DNA of 64,000 nucleotides, from the NCBI RefSeq assembly GCF_023065955.2, contig NW_026622997.1:13502001-13566000 (forward strand), in the 5' to 3' direction. Below, one piece after another: positions 22,386 through 34,299 of the stretch. The DNA is from Ursus arctos (Eukaryota; Chordata; Mammalia; Carnivora; Ursidae). The position numbers and the translations under genes are program-made. The notes beneath the pieces are model-generated. The model made no database searches and was not told the DNA's origin. It saw nothing but the letters and a program-made list of their open reading frames with translations. The stretch's first letter is position 1; each line of letters starts with the position of its first letter.

Positions 22386-22580
22386 TTTTTAAAGATTTTA
22401 TTTATTTATTCGACAGAGATAGAGACAGCCAGCGAGAGAGGGAACACAAGCAGGGGGAGTGGGCGAGGAAGAAGCAGGCTCATAGCAGAGGAGCCTGATG
22501 TGGGGCTCGATCCCATAACGCTGGGATCACGCCCTGAGCTGAATGCAGGCGCTTAACCGCTGTGCCACCCAGGCGCCCCC
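22386..22580 (-). mobile_element. Can-SINE, arctoid-type body, intact TSD
   Basis: Same body as 6712-6917, including 'cagccagcgagagaggga' and 'cgctgtgccacccaggcg', with a few private changes ('gggcgaggaag', 'gctgaatgcaggcg'). Direct repeats 'agtatatcacttttt' at 22371-22385 and 22582-22596 are perfect, which suggests a recent insertion. Confidence 0.97.
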
Positions 22581-22596
22581 CAGTATATCACTTTTT

Positions 22597-24344
22597 TGAA
22601 CCACAATTAATGCAGCCAAGGTTTATATGGGCTTTCCATATTTAAAAATGATTTTTCCGTGTACAATGACCTGCAAAGCTGTATGCTTTATCAAGTTTGC
22701 AAATATAATTAATAGGCCTCTCTAATGACTTGTGATTCTATTTAAATCTCTGACTTAGTGACTATTTCAGAATTTCTCATTTTGAAGCTGTTCTTTTTAA
22801 TCCTATTTCTTCTACATTTAGATAAATCTGACCATTTCCTTGTTTTGAGTACTAGTATTCTAAAAATCCTCGGTGTAGTCTTGTGATTTCTGGTCTCCTC
22901 GAGAATAGAATTTCATGTGATCATACCAGTATCCATGTCTTTTGACAGTTACAGTAATGATATGTCAACATTTTATGAATAGTTAGCTTTGAGAAATACT
23001 CACATGCCAGGATGTGGATTTTTCAAACAATTTAATGTGCTGCCATCTGACAGCAACATAGACCTTTGTAGAAAAATGTTTTCTTTCTTCTGTATTGACC
23101 TATAGTGAAATGAAGATTTTACCAATATGAAATTTCCGATAACTGGCTCCTTACTTATAGGAATAGAAAGCTAGATAGCTCGCTTGCTCGCTTTCTCTCT
23201 CTCTTCCAAATGCTTTGTGTTGCTGGAAGTGAATGATGAATTATAGCCCATTCTTGACTTAGGACTTCGAAGCCCTTTACAAAGACCAAGACTTTTGCTT
23301 CCCGTAACACTGTTGTTATTTTGTATCCAACATTGAAGTGTTTAGGAATTTTTACTATAATTTTTGCAATTGAGTAACGGCAGCAATATTTCTTACTGAG
23401 ATCCCTTTTCTAAAATTGCATTCAGTACTACAGCTTGATGTCTGCCATATCTTTCATTAATCAACATTTGTAAGGATGACAATCCTTTTGTTCTATCTTA
23501 TTCTGACTGTCTTACTACTCATTCTTTCACTGTTACTTTTATTTTTAAGACCAAGAAAGGAGAAACATTTGTGGCCTAGTTTTACAAAATGTTGTTAACT
23601 ACAATCAGTCATACATGCTTAAAGACTTGAAACTAACAGTTAAATTGTTCATACATTTAAGTTATGTGGATTCTCAAATACTACCTAAATAATGAGTATC
23701 TCTTTTCAAAAGTAGTCCAGCCTATCCTTTCCCTGGTTCCTCAATTTTGAATTTCTATTTTATTTATAATCAGTAATTTATATTTGTGCTTGCTTATAAG
23801 GCTTTCTGATATTTTTTACTTTGTTCAATGCTATGTATTTGTGAATAAAATTCATATATATATATATAAAATACGATATATATTGTACTTGGTAAAATAT
23901 GTTAGAGACTTTTAGCTTCTGCTTATGATGTAGAAAGCTGGAAAAGCTTTGCTCCCAAGATTATAAGGAGACAGAAAATTTACAAAATCACAGCCTTTTA
24001 AAATCCACCAGAAAGCTGGAATCACAGGGCAAGAAAACTAAGTTAAAAGCTAATGAAAAATGGGCATCTCCAAGAAGAGAGGGAATCTGAGGCAGATTCC
24101 AAACAACATACAAACCAAACAGATGATTTTAGCTAGATTTTCTAATGAATTACTAGAAGCTAAGTGAGGAATAATGTGGGAAATTAGAATCTCTGAGAGC
24201 TTCTCACCCAAGGGGATTCACACCGCAGACTTCCTGAGAACTCGTGAGCAAGAATGGTGGCAGAATGAGAGTCTCCAGAAAGTCTACTTTGCTATACAGG
24301 TCTGGAAGAGGGGACCAATACTGATGTGGACCAAACTGAGTACT
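22597..24344. other. unique sequence with a short (TA)n run
   Basis: No gene found. A pyrimidine/GCTC-rich string ('gctcgcttgctcgctttctc') lies at 23178-23197, and a (AT)n run at about 23855-23885. Confidence 0.4.
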
Positions 24345-24696
24345 TCCAATATTCATACACTGAGGTCCTAACCCTTGATGTGATGGCATTTGGAGATGAG
24401 GTTTTTGGAATTAGGTTTAGATGATATCATGAGGGTAGGGCCCTCATGATGGGATCAGTGCCCTCATAACAAGAAACACCAGAGAACTTACTCTTGCTCT
24501 CTATCTCTGCCATATGAAGAATTAGAAAGAAGGCAGCCATCAGCAAGCCAAGGAGAAGGCCCTCACATGAACCCATCCATACTAGTACCTTATTCCTGGA
24601 CTTTAAGACTCTAGAACTGTGAGAAAATAAATTTCTGCTTTTTAAACCAACAAATCCACGGTATTTTGTTATGGCTGCCTGATCAGACTAAGACAA
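24345..24696 (+). mobile_element. MLT1-type LTR, plus strand
   Basis: Forward-oriented blocks: 'aggtcctaacccttgatgtg', 'tttggagatgaggtttttgg', 'catgagggtagggccctcat', 'agaactgtgagaaaataaat', 'ggtattttgttatggctgcc', 'gatcagactaagaca'. Ancient and solo. A Can-SINE follows it by about 50 bases. Confidence 0.85.
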
Positions 24697-24749
24697 GGAA
24701 GTGTCCACTACAAAAAAAGCATGAAAGCCCACTAAGATTCTTTTACCCT

Positions 24750-24952
24750 AGGTCACCTGGGTGGCCCAGATGGTTAAGCATCTGCCTTTGGCTCAGGTCA
24801 TGATCTCCAGGTCCTGGGATCGAGCCCCACATAGGGCTCCCAGCTCAGTGGGGAGTCTGTTTCTCCCTCTCTCTCTGCCTCTCCCCCTGCTTGTGCTCTC
24901 TCTGCCTCTCTTTCTCTCAAATGAATACATAAAATCTTAAAAAAAAAAAAAA
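24750..24952 (+). mobile_element. Can-SINE, plus strand
   Basis: Starts near 'aggtcacctgggtggccc'. The head is slightly altered, with the usual 'ggggc' replaced. B-box 'gggatcgagcccc', a CT-rich body and an A-tail of about 16 follow. Target-site repeats 'aagattcttttaccct' (24734-24749) and 'aagatccttttatcct' (24953-24968) differ at two positions. Confidence 0.95.
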
Positions 24953-24968
24953 AAGATCCTTTTATCCT

Positions 24969-25633
24969 ATCACCCCGATGGAACAAAAGAACAAAAGGGA
25001 TAAAAGCTATCTGTAAAAAGGCTGACATCCTGTCCCCTAAGACTATTGGTGGCAACCCATTGCATATGTGGACATAGAGGGAAAAAGTCAAAACCCAAAC
25101 ACTCTTTATCATTAGATAAAGAGGTTGCTGCCTCTGGAAAAGGGTCAGGAATATGTCTTGGTCCTACACAATCAGATATCCTCCATTGTTAGGGACAGTG
25201 CAATACAACAGAGAGGTCCCCACTATTCAGTCTCAGGAACACAGTGTCTGGATTTGACTGGTGATTAAACATAGTAAGATAATCCTTTTTTTTCTCCTTT
25301 TCCCAGACTAGCAAGTATGAAGTAACAATTACAGTTTGGAGGAGCTCAAGAGTATAGAGAGAAACCTTCTCTGAGGTGCAGATACAAGAGGAAGACCTAA
25401 AGCAAAAATCAACAGTGAGAAAAATCCTCTGGCGAACCAGCCCTACCTAGATTACAATTTAATGGTGGAAGCATCTTAAACCTGGGTGCGCCAAGTCTTA
25501 CAACAGTAACAACAAAACTATACCTATCTAATTCCTGGTGGAATCGACTCAATCTACTATACTAAAAACCCAAACCTCTCCCCCTACTCCCCAAAAAGAT
25601 GTGTGTTCATTCCAGGCATACACATTAATTACT
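24969..25633. other. unique sequence, no gene seen
   Basis: No recognised repeat or coding frame. Confidence 0.4.
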
Positions 25634-25649
25634 TCCTTTTCTGTTGTTC

Positions 25650-25853
25650 CTTTTTTTTTTTTTAAAGATTTTATTTATTTATTTGACAGACATAGAGACA
25701 GCCAGCGAGAGAGGGAACACAAGCAGGGGGAGTGGGAGAGGAAGAAGCAGGCTCCCAGCGGAGGAGCCTGATGTGGGGCTCGATCCCACAATGCCGGGAT
25801 CACACCCTGAGCCGAAGGCAGACGCTTAACCGCTGTGCCACCCAGGCGCCCCA
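25650..25853 (-). mobile_element. Can-SINE, arctoid-type body, perfect TSD
   Basis: Third copy of the subfamily with 'cagccagcgagagaggga' and 'ccgctgtgccacccaggcg'. Perfect 16-base target-site repeats 'tccttttctgttgttc' lie at 25634-25649 and 25854-25869. It differs from the 6.7 kb copy at few sites in the body, for instance 'gctcccagcggagg' against 'actcatagcggagg'. Confidence 0.97.
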
Positions 25854-25879
25854 TCCTTTTCTGTTGTTCTAGACAATAT

Positions 25880-27040
25880 GCCACCTTTCAATTAAAAGTG
25901 ATAATATACACATAGAACCAAGAAAAATATTATATGTCAAGAAGCAAAATAATCAATAGAATCAATCTCAGAAGTGACACAGTTGTTGGGAATATCAGAG
26001 AAAGAATTTGAAATGATGGTTACTATGTTAATGTCTTTAGTAGAAAAGGTGGCCAACATGCCAGTTTGGATGGTGAATCTCAGCAGAGTGATGGAAAATG
26101 TAAGAAAGAAAATAATAGAAATGCCAGAAATGAATAAATCAAAACATTAATGATTGCAGTGGACTAAATAATAGATTCAACAGAGCTAAGGAAAAAATTA
26201 ATAAACTTCAAGGTTGATCAATAAAATGACACAAATTAAAACACATACAAAAAACTGAAAACAAAACAAAATAGAGCATCTAAGAGATGTGGGACAATAT
26301 CAAATCATCCAATATATGTCTGTGTGGGATCCCTGAAGGAGACACAAGGACTAATATGGCAGAGTAATTAATATTTGAAGAGACAATGGCAAGTGTCTTC
26401 AAAAATTAGTGAGAGAACAATTAGTGAAAAATAAACAGAGATAACATTACCACTGGGCCTACTTACCATATATTTCCCAAAAGACCTGGCAATCACACTT
26501 TTAGGTATTTATCCAAGTGAAATAACCCACATTCATACAAAAAACGTGTCATTGACTTAACTGATAATTCCCACAAAGTAGAAATAGTCGCTACATCACG
26601 TGATTTAGGAATGGATAAACCAACCGTACTGTATCATACAATTAAATGGAACTGAGTAATAAAAAGGAACGAACTCTTGACAGATGCAACAAAATAAATG
26701 TAACGAAAATGCATTATTTTATGTGAAAGAAAGCAGATTTAAAAGACTATACACTGTATAACTTATCTGACTTTTTGGAAAAAGCTAAGTTAAAAGGAGA
26801 GAAAACAAATCAGTGGTGAACATAGGTTGTTGGTCTGCGGGGGCTACAAATGACCCGAAATGGGTGGGGGTGGTGTTCTGGAGGTGACAGAGCTGAACTA
26901 TATCTTCATGGACCTGGTGATTACATGGTTATATGTGTTTGCCAAAACTTTTTGAACTGCACACAGCAAAGAATGGATTTTGCTCTATCTAAATCATCCA
27001 TCAAACTAAAAAATGAAAAGAAAATTGTCAGAGTACGGAG
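25880..27040 (+). mobile_element. L1M/HAL1-like element, plus strand
   Basis: The left half (to about 26440) has the A-rich, ORF1-region character of old L1M/HAL1 ('aaagaatttgaaatgatgg', 'gggacaatatcaaatcatcc'). The right half jumps directly to the L1 3' end ('ttaggtatttatccaagtga', 'actgagtaataaaaaggaac', 'acatggttatatgtgtttgc'). Most of ORF2 is absent, which is the structure of half-L1 elements. An internal deletion of an ordinary L1M would look the same. Confidence 0.6.
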
Positions 27041-29982
27041 TGCAAATAGAGGTTCTATATAAATCATAGGTGATTGAACTGTTTTGCATATGGTTGCTTC
27101 TGATAAATTAGGGAACCACCTTAATATATAGTAGAGACTTTACTGTATCTATAATATTCCCATCAACATCCTAAAGGGACTAGTTACTTGTTCATTTATG
27201 TTCACAATAGGAAAGAATGCATCTACCCAAGCACTTAATTATGTATCGGTTACTTTTTAGGTGCTGTGATATAAAGTTGAAAAAAAAACACAACACAACA
27301 GATGTACTTTCTACCTTCCCTGCAGTGAGAATCTCTTGATGGGGTGGGCCATTAATGAAATCACTATGCAGATAAGTATAACGGTTGCAAATGCTACGAT
27401 GGTGTTACTTGGTATGTCAGAGTTTATAAACAGTAGGGATTTATCTATTCTGGGAGATTAGGGAAGGCATCCCTGAAAAAGTAAGGTTTCAGCTGAGATC
27501 TGGAGTGTGGACGGAATAAACGCTAGCTTGACAAGAGCAGGAGGGGAGGTAGTCAGAGCTAAAGCAGCAGTATATTCAAAGGTCTTGTTCGGTTGGAGGA
27601 TAGGCAGGAGAACCGGTGTGGTGCTCTGGGCAGGGAAGAGGCAGCATGGCAAGGGCTTGGCTGAAGACAGGAAAGGTCTGTGGGTCATTTGAAGTATATA
27701 GGTCTTTATCTTAAGACAAATGGGAAGCCTTTAAGGGGTTTAAGGAGAAGGAAGAGATGTTAAGTGAGTGGGTGTGTGAGTGATAGAAGACATTTAGAGA
27801 CGCAGTTTTAAGAGCTCACTCTGCACAAGGGGAGAGAATCCGCCTGGCTCAGCTAGCAGAGCAGTGTGGCGAGACTGACAGCTTGGACAAGACGAGCTGT
27901 GGAAGGGAGAAGAGCATAATTGAGAAACATGCAGAACGCCTATGCCACAGAACCTGGTGATGAATGGGAGCTGGAGAGAGAGAAAGAGGAGCCTTTACGG
28001 ATGACTTATCAGTTCTGTCTTGCCAAATCAGGTGGCTGTTTGTGCCATTCACCAGGAACTCACTGGGTGGAAATCCATCTCTGTCAGGACAGATCATGGC
28101 TTTGTTAATTTATATGTTTGTGCCCAAATGTTTACTGAGCACCATACATCGGAAACTGCTCTATAAGCTAAAAAAAGAGAAAATCTGTGCTCTAATAGGA
28201 CTTTCCTCAGATTTGATACTCCTCTTATTTTTTAAAAAAGAAGGTATTTAAGCCCATGATTTAATTATTGCATAGTAATAAATTTGTATCTAGAGTGGAT
28301 CCACGTCCCTCTCAAGAGTGTATAATTTATGGCAGTTCCCGCGGTATTGGAGAGAGAACCACCCTTTCCAGGCTTTGTTTGAACAATTGTGTGACCTAAA
28401 TAATGCCTTATTTATAGCCTAATTCAACTGGGTCTGGATCAACTTCAGTGAAACTGGAACATAATTGCATGGTGGTTTAATTTATTTAAACACATCTACT
28501 ACTTGTTATTATTTAATAGGGACTGAAGTTTCAATCCATGATATATGACAAATATTTAAGAATCGTAATTGTAGACAAGTTCAGATTAATGACTTCTAGA
28601 ATCATGCAGAAGTAACAAAGGCATATCTTGTTTTTTGTTGTTGTTGTTTGTTTTTTTCTGTCCATCCATTTCTTCGCTTCAATCTTTGACAAATTTCTTG
28701 GGCCTTTCAACCACATCGCCCTAGACACAGCTGAGTTTGGGAAGCTGCTACAGCTGGAGGTATGTCTTCTCTCTTATCTCCTTATCTGTCACCCCATCCC
28801 CAGGTGAAAGCAAGGGTATATATCACTGCATTCTTATTCATAAGTAGGTCACCTTTATTTGGAGGGCGATGGGGGAAAGAGAAAAGCAGGAAAGAGGTTG
28901 CGCCTACCAGCTTTATTGATTTTTGTGCCCATGAGTTTGCATATCATCCTCACTGTTCTTTCTCCCTCTGACTTACTTTGCAGCTACTAGTCCGTTGTGG
29001 TATTCTGCTCCCCACACCCAAGAGCAGGAAATGGGCCATTTCCTTGTTTAGCTGATCTTTATGAATAATTACGCCTCTAGAGAAAACTAGACTCTGTGAA
29101 ACACTATTAGTGGGAACTCAGTTTTTGCTGAATACAATTATAGGAAGAGACTACATGGTGCTACCATATATGGACCCCCAAAATCTGAACACCAGAACAA
29201 CCCAGCAGGCTCCTTCAAAATGGCAGTGCCACCAAACCCCTGACTTACACCTCTCCTACACTTAGATTTCCTCACTCAGCACTCCTCTCTCCTTGGTGAC
29301 CCTAAAGTGCCTGTTCACACAGCAAACTAAGAGAAGGAGCAGGGTGAGTCTGGTACAGGTCAACGATGGGAACTTTTGCCAGGAAAACTGAGTTAATATT
29401 CTCTTTGAAATGAGTGGAAGAGAAAGAAGAGATTTGGCTTAATCTAGGAGTCATGCGTTATAATCTCGTACCTTCTTTAAACTCCTGTAGCAACAGGTTA
29501 ATATTACTTACAGAGGTTACTTGCATTCCCAAAATATACTACTCAATGCCAGCAACTTTTATCAGCATCATCACAGTGATTACATATCAACCAATCTTAT
29601 TAGATCGTGATTCAAATATGCTGGGGGGAAACCCCCACATAAATTCACAAGACTATTTGAAATAGTTCAAATAGACTCTTTGAAATACATACTTGATGGT
29701 AAGAATTATTACCACTTTGGGGGTGGGATAATGGTTTAGTGTTATATTATAAAAGAAACCTCATCTTTTGTATATACATGTTGAACAATTTGGAGATGAA
29801 AACTGATGCCTGGGATTTGCTTCCAAATAATACAAGGGTGGAAGTGGATGCAGGTTTAGATGAAACAAAGATTGTCCGTAAGTTTGTCACTATTGAAGCT
29901 GGGTAATAGGTTCATAGGGATACATTACATAATTTCAAATATATACTCAATTTTTTTCTTGCTAGCATGTGAAAAATGGTAA
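27041..29982. other. mostly unique; possible very old dispersed repeat at 27.17-27.86 kb
   Basis: 27170-27860 has an order of phrases ('gggaaggcatccctgaaaaa', 'gtaaggtttcagctgagatc', 'gggaagcctttaaggggttt', 'agctcactctgcacaagg') that recurs in an old mammalian dispersed repeat I cannot name with certainty. The remainder, including 28.3-29.9 kb, shows no gene and no repeat I recognise, apart from a short T/G run at 28630-28655. Confidence 0.4.
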
Positions 29983-30178
29983 TCATTGACATTTATTGAG
30001 CATTTATTTCATGTCACCAACTTTAAATATATTTTCCTGTTTAATCCCAACATCGCGTAGATTGCTATTGTTAGTTTCATTTTCTACCTGAGTTTGCTAA
30101 TGTCAAAAGAGATGAGGTGCGGAGCTGGAAGGGTAGGCCCATCTGATTTCAAAGACTGCATCCTTTCTACTACGAAGG
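29983..30178 (-). mobile_element. MIR SINE, minus strand
   Basis: Reverse MIR layout: 'catttattgagcatttattt' at the left, then 'tgtttaatcccaacatcgcg', 'gttagtttcattttctacct' and 'gcggagctggaagggtagg'. About 200 bases, strongly diverged, as expected of this ancient tRNA-derived family. Confidence 0.72.
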
Positions 30179-31664
30179 ACTGTGAATGATTTCAGGACTA
30201 TTTCTTTGGAAGAATGATAGCTTCCTCTCCTACTCACACACATTGACATTACCCTTTGGTTTGCCTCCACAGATAGGACTCGCCCGTCTGATGACAGTTT
30301 CAGACGTCTCTTAAAACTTCTGCTATTATAAAATGTCGGAGGAGCTAATTTGATTAGCAAGTGCGATCAAATGATTAGCTAGAATTGCCATTTTCCTATT
30401 TCCTTCATTTTTTTTTTTCTGTACAGTGTGGGATAAAATAAAACGTATTGAGAGGATGATGTTACTTGCCTGTAATTTTTCACTTCTTAATTCCTGTCAT
30501 ATAGTGATGGGTATAAACAGTGGGACCACCTTGACCCATTTTTAAAGAAACCTTGGGTTACCACCTGGTTTGCAATGGTTAGTCTGTCTGCTATTATTGT
30601 GGCCCAGGTGTCGGTAATTTGCAGCAAGATCCTATGGCCTGTTTCCTAAGGCCTTTGGAGGGAGACAGTGTGCGGCAGAGGAAAGAGCCTTCAAGAGGCA
30701 AGGGGGCAAGACCTGAGCCTGTGGTGTTTCTTAAGGGCTTCACCTAGAGCAAGTCAATTTAACCCATACTCGTTTTATTTTGCACACATCCATGTACATA
30801 ATCATAAATTCCTTTCCAGCTCTGTTTTTCTCTCTTCTGCTGCTTATCTCATTGCACCTTAGAGTAAATGCTTCCTTATCCTCTTGTCCTCCATTCTGTG
30901 TGTTAATCCCTAAATTACTTGATTACCTATATAAAAGCCAATTGAAATAGGTACAAACGAAGAGAGAACTTCTGATTAACTTTTGTTCGCAATGGAAGTT
31001 TTACACTAGAGTGATAGCGTAGCCCATTGCTGAGAAAAGCAAAGGAACGATGCCGTCTGCTCTGCAAAATGGATTCTGACAAGGAAGCCTACGGTCTGAT
31101 TAGAAGTGCAGATTTCCAGGCTATTATCAGCATTTGATGCATTCCTTAAGCATTTATGAATATATTTGTTTGGAAAGATGGTTTGTTTATATGTTGCTCA
31201 AGTCAAGACATAATGGCAAAATCACTGTATCATCTCTTATTACCAATTCCTCTGAACCACCCAGTGCCCACAGAAGCCATTTGAGAAACATTAACTACTC
31301 CCTAAAGGGAAAGTTGTAGAAGAACCTGCATTTACAGGTCATTAGTTACCTTCTGCATTACATTACCTCTGTTATTTTTAGATAATCTCACTAATCTGGT
31401 ATTCAGGGTAATTTCTAAATAATTTAGTCCCTGTTGTATTTGGATTTCCAAATTCAGACCTTTCAGAAAGTACACAGGGAAATCTCAGAAAAGGGAAAAT
31501 TTATGACTCGTGCCAAAGAATTTCCCATTTTGAAATCCAGGGCAGTTAATCTAGTGTAGATCTTTTCTTCCCCCCTGTTCGTTTACACCAGCAAAATAAT
31601 TTAGCATTTCTTTATATTTAAATCTCCAACATTTTCAGTAATTAAAAAATAAATGCTATGTCAG
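30179..31664. other. unique sequence, no gene seen
   Basis: No gene or recognised repeat. Isolated short frames (64 codons or fewer) have no features. Confidence 0.4.
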
Positions 31665-31760
31665 GGGCTTTTAAAAAAAATGACATATAGTTGACACACG
31701 AAGTTCATTCATTACACGTTAGTTTCAGGTGTATAACATAGTGACTTGACGACGGTAATG
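31665..31760 (-). mobile_element. L1 3'-end fragment, minus strand
   Basis: 'atgacatatagttgacacac', then 'ttagtttcaggtgtataaca', then 'tagtgacttgacgacggta' is the reversed L1 tail also present at 3333-3430. Only about 95 bases remain. Confidence 0.72.
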
Positions 31761-32049
31761 AGCTTCTTAAAGGTCCTCCTTCATTGTTCTCCATTGCTGA
31801 GGACAGTTTATGAAAACGCTACAGAAGGACATGTGCCCAGAAGGCAGAGAACCAAGCTGTGCTCCAGAGGGAGTAGGGAGCCCTGGTTTTTATGATCCCC
31901 TTACATTGGGCAGTGTAAAATGGGGATTGCTTTTTCCTTGTTGTAGTGGGATTGCCATCACAGGATCTTGAGGAAGGAGCAAGAATGAAGTAACATATAT
32001 GCCCACCGAGCTCATCAGTGTTCAAAGACCCAAGAAATTCCTTTGGGTG

Positions 32050-32277
32050 TTTTTTTCTTTTTTTTTTTTTTTTTTAATTTTACCAGAGAGAGAGAGTGCG
32101 CACAAGCAGGGGGAGCAGCAGACAGAGGGAGAAGCAGGCTCCCCGCTGAGCAAGGAGCTTATGTGGGACTCGATCCCACGACCCTTCTTAGCCTTTTGGC
32201 TGAGATCAAGTGCAGGACCCTGGGATCATGACCTGAGCCGAAGGCAGACGCTTAACCCAGGGAGTCACCCAGGTGTC
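32050..32277 (-). mobile_element. Can-SINE carrying an internal U2 snRNA fragment
   Basis: Reverse-oriented SINE: T-run at the left, 'agcaggggga' and 'gcaggctccccgctgagc' in the body, head reading 'gtcacccaggtgtccc' at the right. Between 'gactcgatccca' and 'ggaccctgggatcatgacc', which adjoin in other copies, there are about 35 additional bases (32179-32213) containing a 5' piece of U2 snRNA. The element is otherwise colinear with its relatives. Flanking direct repeats are weak ('tcctttg'). Confidence 0.9.
32184..32212 (+). ncRNA. U2 snRNA 5'-end fragment (not a gene)
   Basis: 29 bases match the start of spliceosomal U2 snRNA at 26 positions by my alignment from memory. This includes the unbroken 'gccttttggct' and 'agatcaagtg' blocks, the part that pairs with U6 and precedes the branch-site recognition region. 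It lacks the first few bases and everything after position ~33, has no U-snRNA promoter, and is embedded in a SINE on the opposite strand. It is a captured fragment and non-functional as U2. Confidence 0.8.
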
Positions 32278-32285
32278 CCTCCTTT

Positions 32286-33039
32286 GTGCCTCGATGCGGA
32301 CAAATAGCACAGCACTTAGGGGGATGTCTGAGAGAATGTCGGATTTATTTGATTATACTCTTGATTATTGCCTTTCATGCCACTTCTTATTCTTTAATAA
32401 AACTCTATGTGTGATTTAGCTCCTGTTTTCCTTGGGAAGTACAGTATAGGCTTTTAAATTTAACTTCACTCATCATCAAAGAGAGACTCCAGTTGCCCAT
32501 GTTCATTTATTTATTTTTAAATAATTAAAAATAAACTCCCCCCCCCAATTCTTTAATCTCTTAATCCATCTTTCAGGTGAGCCCTACTTTTTTCTTAACA
32601 TGGTACCCTTATTTTCACAAGTTCTTTCTTCAGAAATGCAACTTGCAAGCCATACAGTCAGAGAGAATGAATCTGTTGAGTAGGCATGGGGTCAATATCT
32701 AAGACATTTCAGTGAAATCTAGAGGGGAATGAGTGGGTTGGAATGAATCTTTTTTGTCTTACTCCCTGTCACTCACCCCTTTCCCGCTCCACTCACCCCC
32801 TTTGTGAAAGCAATGCATAAGAGTATGATCTGCATAAAGGTAATTTAGTTGTAAAGCGACTTTAGAGCAGAGAGTGAAACCTGAAAAGAGTATAGCAGGG
32901 AAGGAAGGAGGAAATCAGAAGCAAGGGTATATTACCCATGTAGTACTATTTTCTGTATTTCTGAGGTTTTTATATCTGGGTTGACCCTGGAGGGACTTCC
33001 ATCCCCAGGGTGAGCTGATTCTTAGAGCTAATACAGGAG
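32286..33039. other. unique sequence, no gene seen
   Basis: No gene or recognised repeat. It has a short poly-C at 32539-32546. Confidence 0.4.
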
Positions 33040-33420
33040 TCTCCTGGGAGTTTGCTTTTCACATGCAAACCACCCATATCCCCCCTAACAGCCTCCTTGA
33101 TCAGGCTCTTGCCCTCCAGGCAACTATTCCCCTGGCCCAGGACCAGGTATCAGGCAAGGACCTGAGGCTCCTACATCCTGGAACCTTCTGAAAGCATTCA
33201 AACTGGCCAACCTGCTTTGCCTGCTTACTGCCTCTCCCATTCCATTCCTTCCTGCAAACACCACAATAAAGGCCCTTGCTCCCATTTGCCCTGCTCTCTG
33301 GCTCTGGCCTCCTGACCCACCCGGGCGCTGCCCTGTGTGGCCCTGCATGGCATGGGAACTGTAACAAATTATCTTTTCCGGAGTAGTCATTTCCTGATCT
33401 GCTGGCCTCACTGTACCTGA
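33040..33420 (+). mobile_element. probable solo LTR of an endogenous retrovirus
   Basis: GC-richer than its surroundings, with a poly(A) signal 'aataaa' at 33266-33271 followed by 'ggcccttgctcccatttgcc' and a GC-rich block. This is the U3-R-U5 arrangement of gammaretrovirus-like (ERV1) LTRs. No tRNA primer site or internal region follows in this orientation, so it would be a solo LTR. The ends are uncertain because I cannot place clean TG...CA termini or target-site repeats. Confidence 0.45.
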
Positions 33421-34299
33421 TTAAAAACAAAACCAATATTTAAAACACAGGCTATGTCATTTAAATGGTTACACTGGTAGGGGGCCTCGAACTCATCAGG
33501 ACCTTCTGAGAAGCTATATAGAGTGTGCTTCCTAAGGACTGAGCGGCGAGCCTTTATTCATTGCCTCGTACCCCCCAACTGTTAAAGAGTTGCCAAGAGA
33601 TGTTTCCAGCCCATGTCTCCAGGATTCACAACTGTGAATGCTGAGTGGGTTTTCCTAGCATTCCCCAAGCTTGGTTTCAGAGCAGCCCCTAGGGAGAGAA
33701 CTAGAAGCACACTGGGCAGCTGAGGCAAGATGCGGCCAGATTATAGCTGCACAAAGCTAATTTCGAGATCAGTGGCTCGAGCAAAAGAGGGGTCCCATCC
33801 CTTACCCAATTCAGATTTTCTCGTGTCCTTCATTAAGTCGAAGCCCTCCCTGCTTATGTGGTAGCAGACTGCAATTTCTGCAAAGGGCTTCAGGTTTGTG
33901 GGGCAAGCTGCGGTCCCTCAAGCTGGCACATTCCTGAGATAAGTACTTTATTTGCATCATGCCCTTTCTATGCCATCCGACTTCCCTTACTTCCAGTCAG
34001 TGTTCACCTGGTTTAGGTAGCTTGCCTGGTGGAGTGACCCAGGCTTTAAGCCCCAAGGAACGGAGCGCTTACTTACTTTTCATTTTTTGTTATTACGATT
34101 GCTGCAATTGCCTATGTTCACTGATCACTGCGCAGAGAGGGTCCGAAGCTGCCTCTATGACTCTCTTGGGCTCCAGATGCATGCTTTGCTGTGGGCAGTT
34201 TGTAGCAGCAGCCTTAGCTCTCCATGGTAATTAGAGCAAGTGACCCTTAATATTCTGGTGACTCTCTTTGCCTGTTGATCCAGGGGTGTGAGGAGCCCA
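33421..34299. other. no gene seen; possibly continues the ERVL-type remnant
   Basis: Moderate-GC sequence without any repeat I can name with confidence. It lies where the 3' part of the minus-strand ERVL-like element would be expected. The 91-codon plus-strand frame (33959-34234) is Leu/Cys-rich but unrecognised. Confidence 0.35.

Noticed and set aside
24798..25112. 104-codon minus-strand frame
   Set aside because: More than half is antisense Can-SINE; not a gene.
32184..32212. Functional U2 snRNA gene
   Set aside because: Only the 5' ~33 positions are represented, the promoter and Sm site are absent, and it is embedded in a SINE.
33040..33420. This GC-richer block as a CpG-island promoter or gene exon
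   Set aside because: It has few CpGs, and the AATAAA followed by a GC-rich block fits an LTR better. The minus-strand frames of 95-111 codons through it have no recognised domain.
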